A DNA stretch of 20,016 bases from an uncultured Oscillospiraceae bacterium (GTDB taxonomy: Bacteria > Bacillota > Clostridia > Oscillospirales > Oscillospiraceae). Under the pieces are notes generated by a model that saw only the letters and a list, made by a program, of their open reading frames with translations, ran no database searches and was not told where the DNA came from. Position 1 is the stretch's first letter. Each line of letters begins with the position of its first letter. Positions 1-6,297 of the stretch are shown here, piece after piece. The stretch is from NCBI GenBank assembly GCA_910579485.1, contig CAJTVO010000056.1:1-20016 (forward strand). The letters are read 5' to 3'. A program made the translations under genes and the position numbers.

Positions 1-5
1 TTTTT

Positions 6-35
6 GGTTACTTTTGCCGCGCGGCAAAAGTAACC
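6..35. repeat. Perfect 30-bp palindrome with A/T-rich arms
   Basis: Each 15-base arm (GGTTACTTTTGCCGC and its exact complement) gives a hairpin with essentially no loop. It has the same architecture as the hairpins at 3028-3051 and 19990-20013, whose arms also hold an ACTTTT- or TCTTTT-like core. It lies downstream of the minus-strand ssnA gene, beyond that gene's own hairpin. It is probably a dispersed intergenic repeat that may also act as a bidirectional transcription stop; the function is inferred. Confidence 0.7.
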
Positions 36-44
36 GCAGGGCGT

Positions 45-65
45 CCGGGGCCGCGGAGGCCCCGG
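45..65. repeat. GC-rich hairpin paired with the 6-35 palindrome
   Basis: CCGGGGCC and GGCCCCGG form an 8-bp stem around a 5-base loop, nine bases from the A/T-armed palindrome. The same pairing of a GC hairpin with an A/T-armed hairpin about 11 bp away occurs in opposite orientation at 19961-20013. This suggests one composite repeat unit. Confidence 0.55.
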
Positions 66-89
66 GCAATCAAATAGAAACAACTCCCC

Positions 90-108
90 TGCCGCGCGAA
101 GCGCGGCA
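90..108 (-). terminator. Hairpin just after ssnA
   Basis: TGCCGCGC and GCGCGGCA form an 8-bp stem with a 3-base loop, starting four bases beyond the minus-strand ssnA stop codon. There is no clear U-run after it, so it is either a weak intrinsic terminator or a 3'-end stabilising hairpin. Confidence 0.5.
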
Positions 109-112
109 AATC

Positions 113-1453
113 TTAGTACTCGCAGTGATTGAGCTCTCCCCAGAGCTTCTTGGACTCCTCCAAGACCCTTGCATTGACAGCCTCTTCATCAATGCCCACC
201 AGCTCCCGGTCCTTCATCAGAAGCTTACCATTACAAATAGTGGTCTGACACTGCCGCCCCGTCATGCCAAAGAGCATATGCCCATCAATATTGGCATCGG
301 AGAACGGCGTAAACGGCTTATAATCCATGACGATCACGTCCGCCGCCGCGCCGGGGGCCAGACGGCCCAGAGTCACACCGAAGTACTTCTCCCCAATGGC
401 CGGGTTGTTCTTAAAGAGCATGGTGGTCACCTCGCCCCAGCCCACATTGGGCATACAGGCGTTGTGCCGCTGGATGGTCAGAGCCACCTTCAGGCTCTCC
501 AGCATGTCATTGGTATAAGCATCGGTGCCCAGACCCACGGTGATGCCCCGCTTCATCAGCTGGAGCACCGGGGAGCAGCCTACCGCGTTGCCCATGTTGC
601 TCTCGGGATTGTTAACGCACATGGTCCCGGTGGCCTGGATGATATCCATCTCCGCCGTATTCACGTGGATGCAGTGGCCCAGAATGGTCTTGGGACCCAG
701 GATACCGTGGTCCTGCAGGCGCTGGACCGGACGGCGGCCGTAATTCTGCAGGCTGTCGTAGACGTCGTTCATACCCTCGGAGACATGGATATGGTAGCCG
801 GTACGGCCATTATTGGCGGCTGCCATCTTCTCGAAGGTCTTATCGCTGATGGTAAACAGGGCGTGGCCTCCGAACATGGACGCCAGCATCTCGCTGGGGT
901 TCTTCTCGCAGTGATCCAGCCAGTCCTTATTCTCCTGAACGGACTGGTCTGCCTTCTCCTGGCCGTCCCGGTCGCTGACTTCGTAGCACAGGCAGGAGCG
1001 GATGCCGAACTCCTTGGCGCTGTCCGCGATCTGGAACAGGGAGCCGGGGATCTCGGCAAAGGAGGCATGGTGGTCAAAGATGGTGGTGACGCCCTGCTTG
1101 ATGCAGTCCAGGTACAGCGCATCGCCGCTGGCCTTGGTGCCCTTCAAGGTCAGGTGGCGGTCGATGTACCACCACTGGCCGTCCAGGACCTCGTAGAAAT
1201 TGGTGGGGTTGAAGCCATTGATGCTCAGTCCACGGGCCAGGGCGGAGTAGATATGTGTATGGGCGTTCACCAGACCCGGCATAATGACGCCGCCCTTGGC
1301 ATCAATGAACTCCGCGTCAGGGTACTTGGCCTTCAGCTCCGCCGTGGAGCCCACCGCCGCAATCTTGGTGCCATCGATGGCTACGCCGCCATCGGGGAGA
1401 TAGGGGACCGCCTCGTCCCGGGTGATGAGCTTGCCGTTTGCCAGAATGTACAT
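113..1453 (-). CDS. ssnA: Putative aminohydrolase SsnA (amidohydrolase superfamily)
   Basis: A 446-residue cytosolic metal-dependent hydrolase of the amidohydrolase superfamily, closest to the SsnA family. Visible features are the metal-binding HTH at residues 65-67 inside AHTHIYSALARG, the HIHVSEG segment (H221, H223, E226), GHCIHV (H260) and GTDAYTND (D311). The N-terminal beta-sandwich strand starting MYILANGK and the C-terminal APGAAADVIVMD are also typical of the superfamily. The length matches E. coli SsnA (about 442). The frame is open for 43 codons further upstream, but the ATG at 1453 is preceded by AGGAGG and begins with the family's usual N-terminus. SsnA-type genes often occur with selenium/molybdenum hydroxylase genes and purine catabolism; none are visible here. 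The substrate is unknown. Transcription probably starts at the promoter at 1604-1632, giving a leader of about 145 nt. Confidence 0.88.
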   Translation of the reverse strand: MYILANGKLITRDEAVPYLPDGGVAIDGTKIAAVGSTAELKAKYPDAEFIDAKGGVIMPGLVNAHTHIYSALARGLSINGFNPTNFYEVLDGQWWYIDRHLTLKGTKASGDALYLDCIKQGVTTIFDHHASFAEIPGSLFQIADSAKEFGIRSCLCYEVSDRDGQEKADQSVQENKDWLDHCEKNPSEMLASMFGGHALFTISDKTFEKMAAANNGRTGYHIHVSEGMNDVYDSLQNYGRRPVQRLQDHGILGPKTILGHCIHVNTAEMDIIQATGTMCVNNPESNMGNAVGCSPVLQLMKRGITVGLGTDAYTNDMLESLKVALTIQRHNACMPNVGWGEVTTMLFKNNPAIGEKYFGVTLGRLAPGAAADVIVMDYKPFTPFSDANIDGHMLFGMTGRQCQTTICNGKLLMKDRELVGIDEEAVNARVLEESKKLWGELNHCEY

Positions 1454-1597
1454 GTTTTTTCCTCCTCTTACCTTCTTCTGAATAAAAGAAAAATGCTCCA
1501 AACCCTTCGGTTTGAAACACTCAAGCACAAGCTGAGTGATAGTTGCAGCCCGTGCGCGAGAGCACTTCGTTACAGCTACCACCGTATTCCTTTTTGC
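1454..1597 (-). promoter_or_regulatory. Structured 5' leader of ssnA
   Basis: About 145 transcribed bases separate the predicted start site from the ssnA start codon. Read on the minus strand, the leader first holds CACTCA ... TGAGTG, a 6-bp stem that can extend inward with one bulge. It then holds CAAACC-GAAG-GGTTTG, closely followed by GAGCATTTTTCTTTTA, a U-rich terminator-like tail. The strong AGGAGG comes after that. The layout resembles an attenuator or riboswitch expression platform, but I could not match it to a named RNA class. Confidence 0.4.
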
Positions 1598-1603
1598 AGT
1601 TTC

Positions 1604-1632
1604 ATTATAGCGGATTTTTCCGATGATTGCAA
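1604..1632 (-). promoter_or_regulatory. Sigma-A-type promoter of ssnA
   Basis: On the minus strand, TTGCAA (1627-1632) and TATAAT (1604-1609) are separated by exactly 17 bp. The predicted transcription start is near 1597, about 145 nt before the ssnA start codon. Confidence 0.75.
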
Positions 1633-1719
1633 TGGAAATTGATGCAATTTCCCTCAGGAGGGGTCACAAAAATTTTCGGGTCGGTTTGTGCGGTTTGACG
1701 AAAGGCACTTCTTTTCTGA

Positions 1720-1748
1720 TGGCCCGGGAGCGTGGCACCCCCGGGCCA
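1720..1748. repeat. GC-rich hairpin between ssnA and ddl
   Basis: TGGCCCGGG and CCCGGGCCA are perfect 9-base arms around an 11-base loop, in the 3' region of the minus-strand ddl gene and upstream of the ssnA promoter. A smaller hairpin (CCGCC-TTT-GGCGG) follows near 1762-1774. The flanks at about 1685-1710 and 1780-1810 are roughly inverted copies of each other (GTTTGAC-GAAAG against GTTTGACCGTAAAG), so the block may be a decayed palindromic repeat. No U-run follows on the minus strand, so efficient termination of ddl is uncertain. Nothing else is seen in the 1633-1836 gap. Confidence 0.45.
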
Positions 1749-1836
1749 TACATCTGCCTTTGCCGCCTTTGGCGGTCTTAGCGCTTTACGGTCAAACAAC
1801 ACGAAGTGGAATACACGATCTTCCAATGGAAGTTTT

Positions 1837-2880
1837 TTATGTTAAGGACAGGTCCAAAATCTTCTGACACAGCTCCGGATAGCTCATACCAATGGTCGCT
1901 GCCTCCTTGGGAAGCAGGCTGCCGGGGGTCATGCCGGGGAGGGTATTGATCTCCAGACACCACGCGCGGCCCTCCTCGTCCAGGAGGAAGTCCGTCCGGG
2001 AGTAGGCCCGCAAGCCCAAGGTGCGGTGGAGCTTCAAGGCCAGCTCGCCGATGGTCTTCTGCTGGTCCGGGGTGATGGGAGCGGGGCAGATCTCCAGGCT
2101 CTGGCCCGTCTGGTACTTGGCGGCATAATCGAAATAACTGCCGTTCTGGGAGATCATCTCCACCGCCGGGAGGTACTCCTCCCCCAGGACGCCCACGGTA
2201 AGGTCCCGGCCCCGGATCTTCTTCTCTACGACCACGTGGCCGCCGTAGTCCAGCATCTCCCGCAGGGCCGCTTCCAGCTCCTCCCGGGTATCCGGCAGGG
2301 CGAGGCCCAGGGAGGAGCCGCCGTTGATAGACTTCACTGCCGCAGGCAGAGGCAGTTCCTTCGCCAGCCTGGGGATATCCTCCTCCCGGTAGGTCAGCTC
2401 CCGCCATGGGAGCGTGGGGATGCCCGCCTGCTCCATCACCTGCTTGGTGACGGCCTTGTTCATGGCCATGCCGGACCCCAGATGCCCGGAACCGGTATAG
2501 GGTATCCCCAGCAGGTCGAAGGCCGCCTGGACGCGCCCGTCCTCACCGCACTCGCCGTGGAGCCCCAGGAACACCGCGTCCGCCAAACGGCAGACCTCCA
2601 ATACGCCAGGACCGAAAAGACTGGGGGACTGGTCCCGCCGGGACGCCCGGACCGCCGCCAGGTCGGGAGCCCGGGAGGTGATCTCCTCCTGGGTACACAA
2701 GCCGTCCGGGGCGTCAAAAATATCCTTCCACTCCCCTTCCCAAGCCTCCAGGCCCAGGAACATGTCTACCAGGACCGCGCGGTGCCCCAGGCCCCGCAAT
2801 GCGCGGCAGATCCCCTGCCCGGATACCAGGGATACCTGGCGCTCCGGCGACAGGCCGCCAGCCAATACGATAATATCCAA
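1837..2880 (-). CDS. ddl: D-alanine--D-alanine ligase
   Basis: A 347-residue ATP-grasp ligase that joins two D-alanines in the cytosol for the peptidoglycan stem peptide. Family signatures seen are LAGGLSPERQVSLVSG at the N-terminus (E13), LHGECGEDG (108-115), the TGSGHLGSGMAMNK loop (129-142), KSINGGSSLG (183-192), EKKIRGRDLTVGVLG (219-233), RTDFLLDEEG (D297) and CLEINTLPGMT (E310, N312). The omega-loop pair is K255-Y256 in DYAAKY. Tyr here is the D-Ala-specific (vancomycin-sensitive) form, not the Phe of D-Ala-D-Lac ligases. The ATG at 2880 follows AGAGAGG at suitable spacing. It stands alone on the minus strand, away from murF, behind a 171-bp gap that carries repeats. I could not place a convincing promoter. 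Confidence 0.95.
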   Translation of the reverse strand: MDIIVLAGGLSPERQVSLVSGQGICRALRGLGHRAVLVDMFLGLEAWEGEWKDIFDAPDGLCTQEEITSRAPDLAAVRASRRDQSPSLFGPGVLEVCRLADAVFLGLHGECGEDGRVQAAFDLLGIPYTGSGHLGSGMAMNKAVTKQVMEQAGIPTLPWRELTYREEDIPRLAKELPLPAAVKSINGGSSLGLALPDTREELEAALREMLDYGGHVVVEKKIRGRDLTVGVLGEEYLPAVEMISQNGSYFDYAAKYQTGQSLEICPAPITPDQQKTIGELALKLHRTLGLRAYSRTDFLLDEEGRAWCLEINTLPGMTPGSLLPKEAATIGMSYPELCQKILDLSLT

Positions 2881-2913
2881 ATCCGTTTCCTCTCTGTTCT
2901 TGTCTTAATCGTG

Positions 2914-2931
2914 CCGCCCCTTCCGGGGCGG
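2914..2931. repeat. 18-bp GC palindrome, copy A
   Basis: CCGCCCCTTCCGGGGCGG folds as a 7-bp stem with a TTCC loop. An identical 18-bp sequence recurs at 19961-19978. Here it falls in the presumed ddl 5' leader region, about 35 bp upstream of the start codon, so it might form in the ddl transcript. An A/T-armed hairpin lies about 96 bp away at 3028-3051. Confidence 0.65.
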
Positions 2932-3027
2932 CTCCTGATGATCCCTCAATCAAAAGCCTATCTCCGTTACCGTGTGGAAATCTTCATCCCCCAATGCACT
3001 CAAGAGCGAACTTAAAGTTCTTTTTGG

Positions 3028-3051
3028 TTCTTTTTCTTTCAAGAAAAAGAA
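3028..3051 (-). terminator. A/T-armed hairpin directly after the SLH gene
   Basis: TTCTTTTTCTT and AAGAAAAAGAA form an 11-bp stem around a 2-base loop, starting on the base next to the stop codon of the minus-strand SLH gene. A short inverted repeat GAACTT-A-AAGTTC sits at 3008-3020. The hairpin is rich in T on either strand and may end transcription, but its design matches the repeats at 6-35 and 19990-20013. It is probably a repeat used as a terminator. Confidence 0.5.
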
Positions 3052-4497
3052 TTAAAAACGAGATACGGCGTCCACTTCGGTCATGGCGAAGTAGCGGTAC
3101 TCTACGCCGTAGGTCTGGTCGCCCCAGGTGGTGTCGATGTGATACGTGTTACCTTCCAGCTCCGCGGTCGTCCAGATATGATCGGCGGCGGACCAGGTGC
3201 CGCAGTCGATGCCCTCCAGCTTCAGCAGCAGATTGTAGGCCGCCGTGTAGCCATCGCAGACGGCGATGCCCTCGTCGAACAGCCGGTAGGCGGAGTGGCT
3301 CATATCCGCGTATGTGTGGTCATAGCGGCAGCTCTCACATATCCAGGCGAAGTAGACCCTCGCCTTGTCGTACTCCGTCATATCCGCCGTCACCTGGCCC
3401 GTCTCCCACATCCAGTCGTGCACCGCGACAGCGTACTCCATGGTCTCCTCCCGGTAGAACTCCGTCTGGGACTCATCATAGAGGCTGCTGGAGAAGGTCA
3501 GCTGGACGTAGCCGGTGCGCAGAGAAAAGGAAACAGAGATGTAATTATAGGTCTGTTCCACATACTGGCGGACGGCATCCAGAAACACGGAAAGCAAACG
3601 GCTGATGTCCGCGTTAGTCAGCGTATTGGCGGGGTAGTTCAAGGTAAGCTCCCGCTGTCCCCGAGAGAGCATGTACCGCACATCGGCGTCGATCTTCTCC
3701 GCATCATCCAGAGCAGGAGCCTCATAAAAGGTACCGTCGCTGTGTACTAGGTCCCCCATGGAGGTCCCCTTCCGGCTGTAGGCGGGCAGTATCTCCCAGT
3801 CCAGGGTCAGGCGGCGCTCCTCATAAGCCAGCCGGGCCACCATGGCCGCCGCCTGGCAGCGGGAGATAGGCTCCCCAGGCTGGAAGGCCCCGGTCCCCGC
3901 CGAGCCTCCGGCGATCCCCCAGTCGTACAACAGGAGGATGTCCTCCTGATAGGGGGTCTCCTCCCCCACGTCTTGGAGATACTGGCCGCTGGCGCGGCCC
4001 TCCGCCACCAGCTCCCGGTTCACCGGAAGGAACAGCTCCTCCGGCAGAGCGCCCGCCAGCACGTGGGCCATCTCCCCACGGGTCGCCGGACGGTCGTAGC
4101 GGCCCTCGAACTCCTGGCCGACGATCTCCAAAGACTGGAGGTGGCGGACATAGGGCATGTACCACGCCCCGCCGTCTCCGCCCCAGGCGTCCCGGCCCGA
4201 CATGCTGTCGCCGGTCTCATAGAAGCTCCGCAGCCGGGAGGCCATGGCAGCTACTTCGGCCACCGTCAGCTGACCGTTGGGGTCGAAGACGTCCCCATTA
4301 CCCGCGCCCTCGGTGAGGCCCAGCTCGTACAGGGCCTTCACATCCTCGTAGTACCAGTCGGAGGGTGTCACGTCAGAAAACCGGTCCTCGTAGGTCCTTA
4401 CCTTGGAAAAGCTCTTCTCCGCCGCCTGGGCCGGGGCGGGCAGGACCGCCAGCAGCAGGGCCGCCGTCAGGGTCCATGCGCAGATGCGTCTCTTCAT
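3052..4497 (-). CDS. Exported SLH-domain protein with transglutaminase-like cysteine protease fold
   Basis: 481 residues. A classical signal peptide (MKRR, a hydrophobic stretch to about 20, likely cleavage after AQA near 25) marks export. About three S-layer-homology repeats follow: 40-90 (FSDVTPSDWYYEDVKALYELGL), about 111-150, and 174-224 (DWGIAGGSAGTGAFQPGEPISR). These bind secondary cell-wall polymers. The C-terminus (about 375-481) is transglutaminase-like: AVCDGYTAAYNLLL supplies C414, ADHIWT supplies H440, and YHIDTTWGD supplies D455, so the Cys-His-Asp triad is complete. The middle (about 230-375) is not recognised. The likely role is a wall-anchored peptidase or cross-linking enzyme; the substrate is unknown. 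The ATG follows AAAGGAGG. It lies 18 nt after the LCP gene, so the two are co-transcribed. Confidence 0.88.
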   Translation of the reverse strand: MKRRICAWTLTAALLLAVLPAPAQAAEKSFSKVRTYEDRFSDVTPSDWYYEDVKALYELGLTEGAGNGDVFDPNGQLTVAEVAAMASRLRSFYETGDSMSGRDAWGGDGGAWYMPYVRHLQSLEIVGQEFEGRYDRPATRGEMAHVLAGALPEELFLPVNRELVAEGRASGQYLQDVGEETPYQEDILLLYDWGIAGGSAGTGAFQPGEPISRCQAAAMVARLAYEERRLTLDWEILPAYSRKGTSMGDLVHSDGTFYEAPALDDAEKIDADVRYMLSRGQRELTLNYPANTLTNADISRLLSVFLDAVRQYVEQTYNYISVSFSLRTGYVQLTFSSSLYDESQTEFYREETMEYAVAVHDWMWETGQVTADMTEYDKARVYFAWICESCRYDHTYADMSHSAYRLFDEGIAVCDGYTAAYNLLLKLEGIDCGTWSAADHIWTTAELEGNTYHIDTTWGDQTYGVEYRYFAMTEVDAVSRF

Positions 4498-4515
4498 GGG
4501 TCAGTCCTCCTTTGT

Positions 4516-5526
4516 TTAAGGCACCAAAATGGTCATATCCTCCAGCGTCAGCTCCCGCTGGTAGGGATTGGCGCAGGAATTGATCAGCTCCAGCACCGCC
4601 GCCGGGTCCAGCACGTAGTAGGACCCTCCTTTATAATAGCCAGCGCCGTCTCCCGGCAGGGTGTGGAAGGTGATGTTGTCGCTGCCCACGGTCAGGGCCT
4701 GCTCCCCCAGCCAGATGAGGTTGGCCAGCTCCAGGTCCGTATCCACCCACTTCTGAAATATTTCCGCGTAGGAGCGTATCTTGTCCCAGTTTGAGATCTG
4801 CAGCATCTGCTTGGCCGCGGCCATCAAAAAGGCCTGCTGGGTGCCGATGCGGCCGATGTCGGCGGTGGCGTAGCCGGTGCCGTCGTTGTTCTGCCGCCAG
4901 CGGACCACCTCCAGGGCCTCCTTGCCGGTCAGATGGCGGGGCCCGGCGGGAAAGTGGATATGTAGATCCTGCTCGGGGTCGTCGTAGTCCATCTCCACAG
5001 GGATGTCAAAATCCACACCCTCGATGGCGTCCACCAGCTCTACGAAAGCTCTCAGATCCACGGTGACATAGTGGTCCACCGGGATGCCCAGCAGGCGGGA
5101 CACCTCCTCCATGGTCTGGGTAAAGCCGCCGTGGTGGTAGGCGTTGTTCAGCTTCTTCACCGGCCAGGACACATCCAGCAGGGTGTCCCGGGGCAAACTG
5201 ATGACGTCGATCTTCCCGTTCTTGGCGTCCACCGCCACCAGGAGATTGGTATCGCTGCCGCCGTTCTCATCGTCCAGGCCGCCCAATAGGATGGTATGGA
5301 ACCGCTCCTTCCGGCCGGACTTGTTTTTCCCGGGGACGGCGGCCCCCGGTTCCGCCGCGTTCGCCTCCCCGGAGGGCAGCGTGCCGCCCACCGGTTCCGG
5401 CTTGGGCGTCGGCTCCTTGGAAAAGCATTTGTACAGCCCCAACAGGGCGGTCATCACGAACAGGATGCAGACCGCCGCCACCGCGGCAGCCTGCAGGCCG
5501 CTGGTCCTTCTTCTGCTGCGCCTCAT
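4516..5526 (-). CDS. LytR-CpsA-Psr (LCP) family glycopolymer transferase
   Basis: 336 residues. A short basic cytoplasmic tail (MRRSRRRTSG) is followed by one membrane segment (about 12-32) and an outward-facing LCP domain (about 75-240). LCP motifs seen are FHTILLGG, the acidic SDTNLLVAVD segment, VISLPRDTLLDV with the polyprenyl-phosphate-binding Arg, KLNNAYHHGG, and DIGRIGTQQAF with a second conserved Arg. LCP enzymes move teichoic-acid-like or capsular polymers from undecaprenyl carriers to peptidoglycan. The C-terminal part (about 255-336) is unassigned. The start is supported by AAGGAG upstream. It is the first gene of a two-gene unit with the SLH protein, which binds cell-wall polymers, so a functional link is plausible. 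The promoter is at 5586-5614. Confidence 0.92.
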   Translation of the reverse strand: MRRSRRRTSGLQAAAVAAVCILFVMTALLGLYKCFSKEPTPKPEPVGGTLPSGEANAAEPGAAVPGKNKSGRKERFHTILLGGLDDENGGSDTNLLVAVDAKNGKIDVISLPRDTLLDVSWPVKKLNNAYHHGGFTQTMEEVSRLLGIPVDHYVTVDLRAFVELVDAIEGVDFDIPVEMDYDDPEQDLHIHFPAGPRHLTGKEALEVVRWRQNNDGTGYATADIGRIGTQQAFLMAAAKQMLQISNWDKIRSYAEIFQKWVDTDLELANLIWLGEQALTVGSDNITFHTLPGDGAGYYKGGSYYVLDPAAVLELINSCANPYQRELTLEDMTILVP

Positions 5527-5553
5527 GGATCGTGTGCTCCTTGTTCTGTTCCA

Positions 5554-5584
5554 GAGTCCGGCGCGGCTTTACCGCGCCGGACTC
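5554..5584. promoter_or_regulatory. Perfect dyad over the LCP transcription start
   Basis: GAGTCCGGCGCG and CGCGCCGGACTC are perfect 12-base arms around a 7-base spacer. The dyad begins one base past the -10 box of the LCP promoter, so the predicted start site falls inside it. That position suits a repressor operator. Otherwise it may be a terminator-like hairpin or a hairpin in the early transcript. Confidence 0.5.
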
Positions 5585-5585
5585 T

Positions 5586-5614
5586 ATTATACGCTCAAAA
5601 AAACAATAACACAA
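5586..5614 (-). promoter_or_regulatory. Sigma-A-type promoter of the LCP-SLH unit
   Basis: On the minus strand, TTGTGT (5609-5614) and a perfect TATAAT (5586-5591) are separated by 17 bp. It lies between the stop codon of the small gene at 5642 and the LCP start codon, so the LCP-SLH pair is a separate transcription unit from spoIIID. Confidence 0.7.
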
Positions 5615-5641
5615 GCACAGCGGAAAATTTGTCACCATTTG

Positions 5642-5893
5642 TTACTTTGTATCCCCATCGCCGCCTTCTATCCGCCGCAGGACCTCGTCCAGCTGCTCCG
5701 ACTGGCGGGAGAGGGTCTCCAAAATGTCGGAGAGGACCTCCTCCAGCGGGGAGCGCGCCGCCGGCCGGATGGTGCGGATGGGATGTACGTAACGGTGGAG
5801 CGCCGCCGGCGGCGGACTTGGCGGGCTCTGGACATTGTCCGGCGCCTGGGCCGCGCGGCGCGGCGGCTGATGCTGTTTCCGGCATGACTTCAT
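5642..5893 (-). CDS. Small proline-rich protein with C-terminal coiled coil, downstream of spoIIID
   Basis: 83 residues, family not recognised. The N-terminal half is basic and proline-rich (several PP pairs between 10 and 30). The C-terminal half (about 49-76, from LEEVLSDILETL to LDEVLRRIEG) is an acidic amphipathic helix with Leu/Ile/Val at heptad spacing, likely a coiled coil. There is no signal peptide or membrane segment. The start codon at 5893 has AGGAGG just upstream. It begins 28 nt after the spoIIID stop codon with no terminator between, so it is probably in the same transcript and expressed in the mother cell. That timing is inferred from position only. Confidence 0.65.
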   Translation of the reverse strand: MKSCRKQHQPPRRAAQAPDNVQSPPSPPPAALHRYVHPIRTIRPAARSPLEEVLSDILETLSRQSEQLDEVLRRIEGGDGDTK

Positions 5894-5921
5894 GATCGCT
5901 TCCTCCTGATGGCTGCTCTTT

Positions 5922-6179
5922 TTAATGCGGCTCCTCGCCGCGGTATTTCCGGCGGGTGGCGATCCCTCCGCGTATATGCCGCTCCGCTTTGTTCTCGTCC
6001 AGCACTTCCTTCACCTGCAGATAGAGGTTTCTGTTGTAAAGGGGCAATCGCTCCTGGATATCCTTATGTACGGTGCTCTTGCTGATGCCAAACCGTCTGG
6101 CGGCTTCCCGCACGGTGGTTCGGTTCTCAATAATATAGGAGGCCAGCTCGCAAGCCCGCTCCTCGATGTTTCCCTTCAA
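5922..6179 (-). CDS. spoIIID: Sporulation transcriptional regulator SpoIIID
   Basis: An 85-residue DNA-binding regulator that, in Bacillus and Clostridia, switches mother-cell gene expression between the sigma-E and sigma-K stages. The helix-turn-helix is TVREAARRFGISKSTVHKDI followed by ERLPLYN. The C-terminal VKEVLDENKAERHIRGGIATRRKY matches the family's second DNA-contacting helix and basic tail. I chose the TTG at 6177-6179, which gives MKGNIEERACELASYIIE. This aligns end to end with B. subtilis SpoIIID and sits 10 nt after AGGGAG. The frame opens slightly earlier with a GTG at 6188, but that is nearly on top of the ribosome-binding site. A sigma-E-like promoter is proposed at 6209-6238. 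Confidence 0.93.
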   Translation of the reverse strand: MKGNIEERACELASYIIENRTTVREAARRFGISKSTVHKDIQERLPLYNRNLYLQVKEVLDENKAERHIRGGIATRRKYRGEEPH

Positions 6180-6208
6180 GCCCAACACTCCCTATCCCGA
6201 TATGCTCC

Positions 6209-6238
6209 ATGTATATGCGCAGGACCGGGCGAACATGC
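6209..6238 (-). promoter_or_regulatory. Candidate sigma-E-like promoter of spoIIID
   Basis: On the minus strand, GCATGTT (6232-6238) resembles the sigma-E -35 KMATATT, and CATATACAT (6209-6217) follows 14 bp later, resembling the -10 CATACAnT imperfectly. spoIIID is a sigma-E gene in B. subtilis. The match is suggestive only. Confidence 0.35.
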
Positions 6239-6297
6239 GGACTGTGACAAAAATTGCATGGGCGGTGCGGGATACCGGACCGCAGAACAAGACAAAG

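Noticed and set aside
1454..1582. N-terminal extension of SsnA by 43 residues
   Set aside because: It would remove the normal MYILANGK start and has no ribosome-binding site. The segment has RNA-like hairpins and is better explained as an untranslated leader.
1454..1597. Guanidine-II, purine or tetrahydrofolate riboswitch in the ssnA leader
   Set aside because: ACGG/ACGA tetramers and GCGAG-like fragments occur, but stems do not form around them as those classes require.
14..1642. A 542-codon plus-strand frame opposite ssnA
   Set aside because: ssnA on the other strand has clear amidohydrolase motifs, a ribosome-binding site and a promoter. The plus frame shows no family features and runs through the palindromes at the edge.
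1790..1840. Plus-strand terminator CTTCC-AAT-GGAAG-TTTTTT near the end of ddl
   Set aside because: No plus-strand gene precedes it and the stem is only 5 bp; on the minus strand the T-run is on the wrong side.
6240..6297. A small RNA gene between spoIIID and the receiver gene
   Set aside because: A hairpin (6262-6283) is present, but there is no promoter-terminator pair; the region is explained as spacer between the spoIIID promoter and the upstream terminator.
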